Source: Diphasiastrum complanatum (Eukaryota; Streptophyta; Lycopodiopsida; Lycopodiales; Lycopodiaceae). Taken from it: DNA of 38,955 bases. Of this stretch, positions 1-9,843 are shown piece by piece; position 1 is the first letter of the stretch, and each line of letters starts with the position of its first letter. A program made the translations under genes and the position numbers. The stretch spans positions 1 to 38,955 of the forward strand of contig MU835456.1 of the NCBI GenBank assembly GCA_029204225.1, in the 5' to 3' direction. The notes beneath the pieces were generated by a model that had not been told where the DNA came from, ran no database searches, and saw only the letters and a program-made list of their open reading frames with translations.

Positions 1-60
1 TACCTAACTATGCATAGATGCTACTTTTAGTTAGTTTCCTACTTTCTCTCTTAACTCTAC
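1..60 (-). mobile_element. Element A, 3' LTR (distal part, cut by element B)
   Basis: This stretch matches 12886-12945 inside the right LTR of element A, with a few substitutions. The alignment stops where element B begins and resumes after element B near 4886. It is therefore the outer part of the left LTR of a minus-strand element. The first ~70 bases of this LTR lie outside the window, so the outer target duplication cannot be checked. Confidence 0.85.
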
Positions 61-1298
61 TATTGTAACGCTACCTTTACAAGCTTTACTTCCGACGCCA
101 ACTATGTCCCCGGCGCCAGCAACGCCCTTGCTGCTCCTGGTGCGAAAGGCGCCGGCGCCGCTCCCGGTGCCACTGTGACCAGAATTTAGCCGACGCCAAG
201 TTCCTATGGCTGAAAATCTTTGATCGGTTCTAGCGGAGTCCAGAGAGCTCAAATCGATGCGCAATCACCTCACACGATCTAGGCATGATTAAAGGAAGCC
301 TGGGGATCAATAAAATCTAGAGAGAGAAAATGACTTTCTAGAAAGAGAAAATTATAGAGAGAGAAAAACGTGATTTACCAGCTTGGGTAGAGTGCTTGGT
401 ATGAGGGGGGGGGGTGCCGAATCACACCAATACTATAGGGGGAGTGCGGGTTGCGACTCAGGGCGAGCTCCAACCAAGTCTCAGCCTCCCTTGCTGGAAT
501 GTTGTCATGGCTCTCGCCTTGGCATGCTAGCGCCCCGGAGACTAGGGTTGGTCACACACTTGAAATGTAACCTTCTCAGATTTATCAATAAAGTGGGATT
601 TTTCTCAAACTGACTCTGATTACCTTCTGGGTTTTAGTGTTCGATAAAAGCGCCAGTTGTAAGGCCGCTTTCAAAATTTTTAACTTGGCACATAACTGAG
701 GGTCATATCCCGGGACGCCAGCGGTATGCTGTCGGGACCATTCGGTCCGTGGCGCCAGCGGTATGCTGTTGGGACCATTTGGTTCAGGAACTGGTCGTCT
801 CCATATCTGTCGCGGCTTGTGGTTCTGAGTGTTCCTTGCATGAACGTGAATGAGTTTAGCTCTTGGAAAACGGGCTCTAACCTGTCAGCTGAGTTGGATG
901 GCTTGCTTGGGTGGAAGTTACCTGTTTATGGCTGTCCAGTCTGGCGTGGCGCCAGGTTGGCTTCCAGCGCTCGTGACAAAACTTTCAGCTGGTTAAGCCT
1001 GATGTAAGTCAGACCGCTTGCTTGGAATGGATGTTACTCGTTTGTAACGAAGCTTCGAGTTGGTTAGGTTTGATGTATGTCGGGTGGCTTGCTTGGAGGA
1101 AGTCACCCATATCGGGACCCCCGATCTGGCATGGCGCCAGGTTGGATCTCAATGTTGATTTTTGGAACTTCAAGCTGGTTAAGTCTTATCGTTGTTGGCG
1201 AGTTGGCTGCTTGTATGTCAAGTGGGTTTGGATGGCAAGAGTTGAAGGCTGGGGAAGCTAATTCGTGGTTCTTGGCTTCCTTTGGGATGCCTGCGCTA
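61..1298 (+). repeat. Element B 5' LTR
   Basis: It pairs with 3635-4880. Inside are three tandem blocks (around 899, 1015 and 1086), each opening with a variant of GGCTTGCTTGG. Two near-identical 37-38 bp units start at about 713 and 750. The palindrome GGCGCC recurs at least six times. CAATAAA-type polyadenylation signals occur near 307 and 586. Three copies of a TCTAGARAGAGAAAA unit lie at about 316-366. The short frames predicted inside it are artefacts of the LTR. Confidence 0.9.
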
Positions 1299-1309
1299 TG
1301 TATCAGAGC
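1299..1309 (+). other. Primer binding site of element B (tRNA-Met type)
   Basis: TGTATCAGAGC directly after the 5' LTR differs by one base from the common plant primer site TGGTATCAGAGC, which pairs with the 3' end of initiator tRNA-Met. Its position right after the LTR end is as expected. Confidence 0.8.
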
Positions 1310-1385
1310 TGACTGGCCGGTCAGCTATGCGGATCTCACGAAAATGGCCACGGTTTGGGGTTCATCAAGACAACTGTTGTGCAAG

Positions 1386-1771
1386 GTGCTGCCCACAGTG
1401 TAAGCACGGGTGCGTCCACGGTCGGGGTGGTCGGCAGAACGGGGGACTTGATGAGTCAAGGTGCTGCCCTTGAGGTGTAAGCACGGTCAGTTCTCGCGGT
1501 TCGGGCCTGACGCTGTCTGCACGTAGGACGGATGAGGCAAAGTGCTGCCTAGGTAGGTGAAAGCATGGGCTGTACCTTGTGGGGTGCGAGGCGACATATT
1601 CGAACTGTACGGGTTAACCATTGATATAGAGATGCTGTCCGAATTCGGGTGTAAAGCACGGGTGGTTAGCTGCCGGTGCGGGATAGCTGCCGATCGTTTA
1701 GCTATAAGGGCTATCGACTAAAAAGTGGTGGGGCGTGACTGAGGCAATGTGCTGCTTAATGGTGAAAGCAC
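1386..1771 (+). repeat. Five-copy hairpin array in element B leader
   Basis: Five spaced copies of a short stem-loop have the left arm GTGCT (or ATGCT) and right arm AGCAC (or AGCAT). The arm pairs are 1386-1390/1403-1407, 1461-1465/1480-1484, 1542-1546/1562-1566, 1632-1636/1655-1659 and 1749-1753/1767-1771. Loops are 12-18 bases and usually contain GCC or TCC and GTGTAA/GTGAA. Sequence between the hairpins is not conserved. The position just downstream of the primer site would suit an RNA packaging or dimerisation signal, which is inference. Confidence 0.65.
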
Positions 1772-2692
1772 GGATAGTTGGAGGGGTGTCCTATGTGGGC
1801 TGTTTCCGTGAACGATTTGTATGGGCGCGGCCAGGCAAAGGTCCGTTGGCAAGACCATCTCAAAGGGGGACCTTGTCTTTGTTACTTGTTAGTAAACCTG
1901 CCTGAGTGTCTTACTTGTATGTGTTTGTAGTGAGTCTTAGTACTCATGCTTTGCCTGATTTGCATGATTGCTTGTGATACAAGGAGCTGATGGCTCGAGA
2001 AGGAACCTTTTCTTTTGAAGGCTGATACCATCAAACAAAGAGGACTACAGAATATGTGGGGCGGATTTGCAGTTCAAGTACTCACACGTGAACGGCAACG
2101 AAACGACTCAATATTTGCAAAGGATGGATGGCTAGTCTGTTTCTTGGGTTAGTTTCATTTGCGACAACGCCCACCAGACGCAAGCATGAAGTCAAAAGCT
2201 GGAAAGGGCAATTTCAGAGGAGATCTTCTATGGAGCAGTTGGTCTTCATTTTGGGACGGCCACCTTCGGAACTGAAACTCACTGAGCATGGGTGATGTCC
2301 AGTATCAGTTGGGTTTTTCCTCAAAAGGGAAAGATTAGGATCCTCTTCAGAGATTGGTAACAAGTTGGATCAAGCCATAATCCTAGCAAATGGGAAGCAA
2401 AGTGTTGGAAAGGCTTTTTGTCTGAAGAATTCTACTCTAAGTCCGATCAGCTGATTTTATAAGTGGAGGGGAACTATCACACATACACCTCTCTCTTGGG
2501 GTAAATTTTGAATGAAAGTTGATCAAAACGGGGGCAAATTCAAGGTGACCTAGCATACTCACATGAGGAGACTGGCGAACTTTGGACCTAATAAGTTGAC
2601 AAGTTTTTGTTGTAGAAAGAAAAATTTGTTATAGGCTTTCTCTGGACCAGCAATGATGAGGAAACATATGAGTACGCTGGCTTGTGTTACGT

Positions 2693-3065
2693 GTAAGGCA
2701 GCTGATCAATGAAGGAACTGTGAAATTTGAGTCTTGCATGAGAGACTTGGTATTTCGAACGGACGCTAAGGGACAGTTTGCGTTGAGATCGGACTAGTGC
2801 AAACTCTGGGTGCGTGTGTCTGATTTAAAGATAGCTACTTGAAGCCAAGCTCGATGTACACTTCTTGTTTTGACTGTGAGGCAACTGACCAGTGATGGAA
2901 TTGTGAAAGTCAAGTTTTGCGCGACGGACATGGTGCTTCAAACAAACACGAAGAGATAGTTCGGATGTGGATCAAACTGGTGCGACCCTTTGGCTTTCCA
3001 CAAGGTCAATGGTTACATTTGGGCTGATTCAAAGAGCTACTTCAAGCTAAGTGAGAGGTGCATTG
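2693..3065 (+). repeat. Diverged tandem duplication of ~185 bp inside element B
   Basis: The block at about 2693-2866 is repeated at about 2875-3065. Shared landmarks in order are: GAGGCA/AAGGCA then RCTGAYCARTGA; GAA(C/T)TGTGAAA; a TTGC...GA(G/C)A run; GATCRRACT(A/G)GTGC; and GATT(T/C)AAAGA followed by GCTACTT(G/C)AAGC. Identity is about 65-70% by eye. Neither copy has an open frame long enough to be coding. The rest of the internal region (1772-2692 and 3066-3619) shows nothing I recognise. Confidence 0.6.
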
Positions 3066-3619
3066 CGGAGTACTCAATCTTTGCCTACCTCAAAGAGCCA
3101 AGATGGAAAAGTATCAAGATCAGGCTGGGACAAGGAGAGAAATCAAGGTGCAGAAGGAACAAGGCACGAAGTGGACCATAAAGTGGGCAATCAAACGATA
3201 AATCCTTCGGCTCAGGGAGCCTTGATACCTGTGCGGAACTGAACAAATCTAGAGCTCAGGGAGCTCAACACAAAGTGCATCAAGGACAAATCAGGAGCTC
3301 AAAGGAGTTCCAAAGTCGAAAGTCAGAAGCGACAGGGGCGAACATTTCAAAGAAAGGTCTCTATTACCAGTCAATAAGGTTCTCGGGTTTTACGAAAGCG
3401 ATATCAAATCTACGCTTTTTCCAGACAAAGATATATTTTCAAGTTATGTAATTTTTCAGTACAAAGAGCTGAGCCTCCGACTTGTGGTGTGCCAGCTTCA
3501 ATGTTAATAAAAAGTGGCCAATAAATTGAGTACTGTGCAAAGTAGCTTAAATGTATAATTATTTTAATTGGGAGACACCTTTACTTTAATCTGACATCTG
3601 ATGAGGACATCAGATTTCA

Positions 3620-3634
3620 TAAAGGTGGGGTGGA
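3620..3634 (+). other. Polypurine tract of element B
   Basis: A purine-rich run (AAAGGTGGGGTGGA) ends exactly where the 3' LTR starts with TGTTGTAAAG. This is the expected place and composition for the plus-strand primer of reverse transcription. Confidence 0.75.
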
Positions 3635-4880
3635 TGTTGTAAAGCTACCTTTACAAGCTTTACTTCCGGCGTCATCGGGGCCAACTATGTCCCCGGCGCC
3701 AGCAGCGCCCCTGCTGCTCCTGGCGCCAACGGCGCCGGTGCCGCTCTCGTCGCCAGTATGACCAGAATCCAGCCGACGCCAAGTTCCTATGGCTGAAAAT
3801 CTTTGATCGGTTCTAGCGGAGTCCAGAGAGCTCAGATCGATGTGCAATCACCTCACACGATCTAGGCATGATTAAAGGAAGCCTGGGGATCAATAAAATC
3901 TAGAGAGAGAAAATGAATTTCTAGAAAGAGAAAATCCTAGAGAGAGAAAAACGTGCTTTACCAGCTTGGGTAGAGTGCTTGGTATGAGGGGGGGTGCCGA
4001 ATCACACCAATACTATAGGGGGAGTGCGGGTTGCGACTCAGGACGAGCTCCAACCAAGTCTCAGCCTCCCTTGCTGGAATGTTGTCATGGCTCTCGCCTT
4101 GGCATGCTAGCACCCCGGAGACTAGGGTCGGTCACACACTTGAAACGTAACCTTCTCAAATTTATCAATAAAGGGGGATTTTCTTCAAACTGACTCTGAT
4201 TACCTTCTGGATTTCAGTGTTTGGTAAAAGCGTCAATTGTAAGGCCGCTTTCAAAATTTTTAACTTGGCACATAATTGAGGGTTGTATCTCGGGACGCCA
4301 GCGGTATGCCGTCAGGACCATTCGGTCCATGGCGCCAGCGGTATGCTGTTGGGACCATTTCGTCCAGGAACTGGTTGTCACCATATCTGTCGCAGCTTGT
4401 GGTTCTGAGTGTTCCTTGCATGAACGTGAATGGGTTTAGCTCTTGGGAAACGGGCACTAATCTGTCGGTTGAGTTGGATGGCTTGCTTGGGTGAAAGTTA
4501 CCTGTTTATGGCTGTCAAGTCTGGCGTGGCGCCAGGTTGGCTTCCAGCGCTCGTGACGAAGCTTTCAGTTGGTTAAGTCTGATGTAAGTCAGACCGCTTG
4601 CTTGGAATGGATGTTACTCGTTTGTAACGAAGCTTCGAGTTGGTTAGGTTTGATGTATGTCGGACGGCTTGCTTGGAGGGAAGTCACCCATATCGGGACC
4701 CCCGATATGGCATGGCGCCAGGTTGGATCTCAATGTTGATTTTCGAAACTTCAAGTTGGTTAAGTCTGATCGTTGTTGGCGAGTTGGCTGCTTGTATGTC
4801 AAGTGGATTTGGATGGCAAGAGTTGAAGGCTGGGAAGCTAATTCGTGGTTCCCGGCTCCCTTTGGGATGCCTTCGCTACA
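3635..4880 (+). repeat. Element B 3' LTR
   Basis: It starts TGTTGTAAAG and ends CGCTACA, so it has canonical TG...CA ends, and is followed by the target duplication tctac. It is collinear with 61-1298. Many differences between the copies are C/T or G/A, several of them CG versus TG or CA, as expected from deamination of methylated cytosine. Confidence 0.92.
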
Positions 4881-4885
4881 TCTAC

Positions 4886-4977
4886 TCCCCACTAACACTA
4901 CTCTCCTTTAACTCTACTCCTTTACACTAACATTCATCATGATTTGGGTGAAGGGAAGGAATAGAAAAGAAGAGGTT

Positions 4978-5052
<75 letters not shown>

Positions 5053-5525
5053 GGAGGTTGGCTCAAATGCTCCTTATGCTTGCTAATGGAAAAGTATTCA
5101 CTATGGCAAACAATAAACATGAAAATAGAAAGCAATGGAAAACACAATCAAGAGGATTAGCAAGTAGTGAATAGCAAATGAGGATGCTTCTCTTCCAAAA
5201 ATGGTAGAGTTTTCTCCTTCTCATTAAGCATGAAAAATAGTGTACAAATGGTGCCTTTTTATAAAATGGGAAAGGTCTTTGCCTCTCAATCCTATCCATT
5301 CATCTTGGACCCAACTTGATCCAAGGGTCCACAAAAAGTACATTAGAAATCACAAGATTCATGTGAGTCCCAATTTGGACCCAACTCTAAAAAGTGATCT
5401 CTAAGTTTAAAAATGACATTGGGCCTCTAGTTTTATTTTAATTCCAAGGCCCAAGTCATGTTTATTTTATTTACAACTTTATTTGCGTTCTCATTGGGCC
5501 ATGGACTTATACATGCAGGATGCCA
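4886..5525 (-). mobile_element. Element A, 3' LTR (proximal part)
   Basis: It aligns with 12946-13541 of the right LTR, with small indels. The sequence GGATGCCA at its end would be the minus-strand LTR start TGGCATCC. A minus-strand TATA-like box (ATTTTATAAAAAG) lies at 5255-5267 and has a counterpart at 13246-13257. The largest difference is a perfect GA tract at 4981-5049, where the sister LTR has only a short impure GA stretch. Confidence 0.88.
4981..5049 (+). repeat. (GA)34 microsatellite in element A 3' LTR
   Basis: An uninterrupted GA run of 69 bases. The homologous place in the other LTR (about 13030-13060) reads as a short impure mix of AGAG and GATAG, so the tract expanded after the two LTRs were formed. 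Confidence 0.97.
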
Positions 5526-5672
5526 TGCCCTCGCAACACATGTTATTGGATGATTTTATTTACTTACACTTTGTTGGGAATACCCCCAATAGGACCCACG
5601 ACCTGAAGTAGTGCTGGTCCCTCGGCACTCTGCCGGTTTAGTATAGCGTCCTCTTTGCCCGTCTCTGGTGGA

Positions 5673-8600
5673 TCAGGAACCCGTAACGTCTTTCATGAAG
5701 TTGAGACGGTCCAGTTTCTTCAAGTCCTTGGGCATGTGGAAGGACTTGTGGACTCCTGTTAGCCATTCTTGATCGATCCAGGCTTGGAATCGGTGCGTCC
5801 AGGGTTCTCCAAGGAATGCAGCTCGATAATATACACGAGCGACTGGCAGCTGATCTTCGACTTTGTTGGAAGCTAGCGCCTTATTAGGATCAAAAAATAT
5901 TGCGGGAAGAAAATCATCCCATTCGGTTTTGATCCCCATCAGGTGTTCTAAGTCCCGGGCGTAAGTGGCTGTCGCGAGGACTGTGGGATCAGAACAATTG
6001 ATATACTGGTTTTCAAACGTGGTGAATTCCCTTCCGGCATCTACATCGGTCGTCCACCCATATTGCGATGGTATGATCGCCCAATTAAAATTGTGAAGTG
6101 TGATCTTGTCCAGAGGGGTGCCGCATTCCGCCCATTTGGATCTTCGTGTACATGGCAGGAAGTGCGCGCTCACCCGCAGTTGTTGTGGACTTGTCATGTA
6201 GGCCTTGATGGCCGCAGGGTCTCTTTCGAATAACTGCTGATGCCACTCTGGTTGTGGTTGGAGGGTGGGTAACGCTTGCAGTTCTTTTCCCTTGATTGTC
6301 TGAGCAGAAAATGATATCTGTCAGCCGTCTCTTGATGACTCGTGGGGATACTTTGATAAAAATTCATTGATTTTCTCCTCCATGGACTTCGGTCTTCGGA
6401 AGGCCCGACTGGTAGATATCGTACACGAACCTCTGGATGATGTTGTTTGGCTTTGGCTGGTGGTTGCGCCTTGGTCTTGGTCTCGTGTCTCAACAGCCGC
6501 ATCCGTCTGCCCTTGGTCTTGGCCTTCGGACCCTTGATCTGGTTGAGATCTCCCTGCTGCCTACTGGCTTTAATCTTGGCTGGTACTAGTCTGTGCAGCG
6601 TCAAAATTAGGTGGTGGTGGAATTACCACGGGGGTGGGCTGGGCCTTCGCGTCAATGAATTTTTGGCATGCCTTGAGGGCTTGGTTGGCCTGGGCGAGCT
6701 CATGTGTTGCGCTTGTCCGATACTTGTTGAACTCTACCTGGTAGCTGTTTAAGGTTTGGCTATAAACCTGCACCTGACACCGTAGAAGATTCATCTCTGA
6801 TTGAGAAAGCGACCTTGAGTCTAGTGCAGGTTGAGCTAACCACATGAGCTTTTCATCTTGTAGGGCTTTGACCTCCATGCCCAGGTGTGTATTCTCTGCT
6901 TCCAAAAGGGTAAGTTGTGTCGGCATGGGGGGAAGCCATTGGGACGCTTTATCTTGAAGCTCCCGCACCGTCGTGGAGGCCTCAATCAATGCGTTGAAGA
7001 GGCTTTGGATATATTTGTTGAGGCTCTCCTCCTTCTGCTGCAGCTTGGCAATCTCCTGGTGCCCTGCTTGTTCGCGTTGCTGAGCCAAAATCAGCTCTTG
7101 TTGCAGCTTGGTGAGGTCTAGCTGTGTATTTGTTGCCAAGTGTAGTACCATGCCTTCCTGAATAGCGTTGGCCGCTACTGCATCCAGGATGTATTTTCTC
7201 AGAGTTTGGTACACTGTCGTTAGGTCCGTGGGAGTAGTCGGTACAATGGCACTGGCAGGGGCTTGTGTTGTATCGGCCCCGACGACTGGTGGAATCCCGT
7301 CGTCATTATCTTCTATCAGGTTCTCATTGGACCTGATGCCATCTGGGGCGATAGGATCAGCCCAATCTGGCGATGGTACAAACATTGTTTGGACAAATGC
7401 GTCATCAGACAATGATTGGTTGCCCTCGACAATCTTTGTTGGCAAAGCGGGTGGGGCTTTTGAAATAACTTTGGAAACAAGGGTGAGGATGGTTTGTCCA
7501 AATGAGAGGATGGGAGGAACAGAGAAAAATTGGAGGGTGGTGTGGAGTATGGAAGAAGGTGAGGATGGAGCAGAAAGTGTCTGGTGCGGGGGTTAAAAAT
7601 TGATAACTTGCATCCATGCCAGAGTGTCAGGGGACAGTTGTGAATCAGAAAAATTGAATGGAATGGAAGCAACGATGGCGGCATGAGTAATGGAAGATGC
7701 GATGGTGATAGATGGAGTAGTGGACACTGGAAGAGAAGTAGGAGTGGTATCAACAGAAGAAACGAGGATGGAGACAGAAACAGATGTGGATGGAACAGGA
7801 AGAGAGGTAGCGGCAACAGAAATCGGAGTGGGGGGTTGCACGAAAGAAGGAGTGGTGGTTGTTGATGGAGTGGTTAGTGTGGTAGTGGAGGTGCGTCTTT
7901 GGGTAGCAGGTGGAGATGGGGATGTAGAGGCAGCGCCACGTTTGCTGGCCATTGTGTTAATAACTGCAGGTTGGGAGGAGGTGGATGCTTGAGATGACGG
8001 ATAAAGGTTAGTATGTGGCACAAGGGTAGACAAAAGGGATGAGCATTGGAAACCATGCACTTTCGCCTCGAGAAGTGCGCATGCAAAGTTACACAACAGG
8101 GGGCCTACTGCGATTCGCTCATGGTTGTTGGGTTTGATGGAGTTGGTTAGTTCTCAAATAAGGAAGCTATGCCAGTCATATGGCACAATGGAGGGGTTAG
8201 GGAATTCCAGAAAAGATTCCACTATCTGATCAGCAATGTAGACTGGATTCTGTCCTTGTGAAATGTTGAAATAACCAACAAATTATTCAACAGATGAGTA
8301 GCCGTCTGAATGACGGGTTCCGTGATAGCTTCTATCAAGTAACCATTGTTAGTCTGGATGGAGATTTTTGGTGTGGTTTGGATGACGAACGATTTGATCA
8401 GAGCTTTGGCGTGGTAATGGGGGATGACGATCACCGGACATAATGCCAATGGTGGCCATCGAGTCGGCGTTAATCCTGACCTTGTACGTGGTACCTTGGT
8501 ACAGGAAGTGAAAACGAGCCTTGTCCTCGTCCCAAGTGGCGTAAGCGTGGAGGGTGAGGCTCATGTTAATCTCAGAATGGAAGAGCACCGGGTAAAACTC

Positions 8601-8743
8601 CATTGCCTTTAGAAGTGGACACCTGTCTGCAGCCATGGTTGGATCAGAGTGTCAGAGGGTAGAGGCCAAATCTGTGCGACCTTGGGGATGTCATGCTGGA
8701 TCACCTGTTTGGCACCAGAGTCTTCAGAGGATGAGGAGGCCAT
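5673..8743 (-). pseudogene. Element A ORF2: long uncharacterised retrotransposon protein, decayed
   Basis: Open stretches 8636-8349, 8155-7593, 7592-6570, 6569-6321 and 6320-5673 all lie in one minus-strand frame. They are separated only by single stops at 8154 (TGA), 7593 (TAA), 6570 (TAA) and 6321 (TGA), all explicable by C-to-T change. The likely start is the ATG at 8743 (MASSSSEDSG), one frame off. A shift near 8640 leads into the main frame, and two compensating shifts near 8440 and 8285 bracket a segment in the other frame. Layout: an N-terminal globular part of about 200 residues (motifs FYPVLFHSEIN and ATWDEDKARFHF), which loosely recalls the N-terminal domain of some plant transposon proteins; a Ser/Thr/Pro-rich part (about 8010-7500); a coiled coil rich in Q, L and E (about 7200-6620); a Gln-rich linker; and a C-terminal globular part (WAIIPSQYGW, EWDDFLPAIFFDP). 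I do not recognise a family and see no catalytic motif. Confidence 0.7.
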
Positions 8744-9843
8744 GTTAGCAGTGATGATTAGTGGTCGAAAAAATAGAAAAAATGGTGAAAAATGGAAAAG
8801 GGTGTGGAAACGACAGAAAACTGTAAATAACGAGTGTTGGATGATAAGGGTGTAGTTCAGAGCGCAGATCGGTGTTCAGTAATATTAGATGACAACTGGT
8901 AGAAAGTTTGGTTGCAAACGGAGAACTTGGTAATTTCAGAGTAAATTTCAACAGAGCTTCGCTAGCAAAGGTGACAAATGACTCGAATTCAGCTCTTATA
9001 TAGCGGAATTTAGAGTGTGTATTAGGTGAAATCCACTTTCCCTTGCTTAGTTCCATCCAAATTTTGGTAGACACCTTCTTCACAAAATTTTAAGACCTCA
9101 GGGAAGTCTGCGAGAGTTCAGAAGGTGATTTGACTGCTATGCGAAGGTTCTGTGAGGGTTCAGGTTGTCTGCGAGGGTTCAAGTCTTGCATAAAGTGATC
9201 TCTTGCACAACTTGTTCCTGTGATTGGATTTTCAAGATCAGACCATGTAGGCAGGCTAATTTCACTGCTCTGATTCCATTTAGACACCTTGCGAGGGTTG
9301 GTAAGATGATCTTGATGCTCTGCGAGGGTTCTGAAAATTCAGCTTCTGGGAACTCTCGCATACACTAAAACATGATGATTCCTCCATCAGGAACTCTCGT
9401 AGAGATTTTCATGGATGCATCTAGTATCAGATCTGGTGACTGTCCAATTTTCAAGAGCTATCTCCCAGGGGATCTCAAAAAATCATGAAAAAAGTGCTCT
9501 TTCAAAGTATTGTTTGACGAGATCTCGAGATTTTATGATTTTTAACTTTTATAGATTGGTAATCAGCTTCATCCAGGCTTGATCTGACTGTTGGTAGTTC
9601 TCTGGAAGTTCTGATGAATTCTTGGTAGTAGATCCATCAGTCGATCTGATGATCTGCTTTCTTTTTTATCCTATCTGGATCTGGATCCTCCTTGGATTCT
9701 GCTGGATTTTCTTGATCTTGCCAGATCTGGCTGAATCTTGATGGATTTAGCTTGACAGTAAAAGTGTGAGCCTTTCAGTGCGTGGTTCCTCGGGCTCCAC
9801 CATGTGAAAAGGTGGTTCATGTTGGTGCAACCGATCATTCTGA
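8744..9843 (-). other. Noncoding spacer between gag and ORF2 of element A
   Basis: No believable frame in either direction. The stretch 9100-9400 carries about eight copies of the motif TGCGAGGGTT or its complement. The same motif is scattered in the leader on the other side of gag. A frame at 9083-8745 is open, but its composition is not protein-like. Confidence 0.6.

Larger units (their letters stand above)
61..4880 (+). mobile_element. Element B: complete non-coding LTR retrotransposon (LARD-like)
   Basis: Two direct repeats of about 1.24 kb (61-~1298 and 3635-4880) flank an internal region of 2.3 kb. The target duplication tctac is present at 56-60 and 4881-4885. The uninterrupted target sequence can be read in the other LTR of element A near 12940, which confirms insertion into element A. 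A tRNA-Met-like primer site follows the 5' LTR, and a purine tract precedes the 3' LTR. The internal region has no frame longer than about 65 codons and no recognisable gag or pol, so the element must have used proteins made elsewhere. Over roughly 220 bases compared by eye the LTRs differ at about 5% of sites. The first dinucleotide of the 5' LTR is TA where the 3' LTR has TG. Confidence 0.93.

Noticed and set aside
383-4930. Many 60-100 codon frames inside the element B LTRs
   Set aside because: They occur in parallel in both LTRs but shift frame between them and match no gag or pol domain.
7683-7992. Plus-strand frames rich in E, V, T and G (7683-7865, 7690-7992)
   Set aside because: They are the complement of the Ser/Thr/Pro-rich part of ORF2 on the minus strand, and their composition is a mirror effect.
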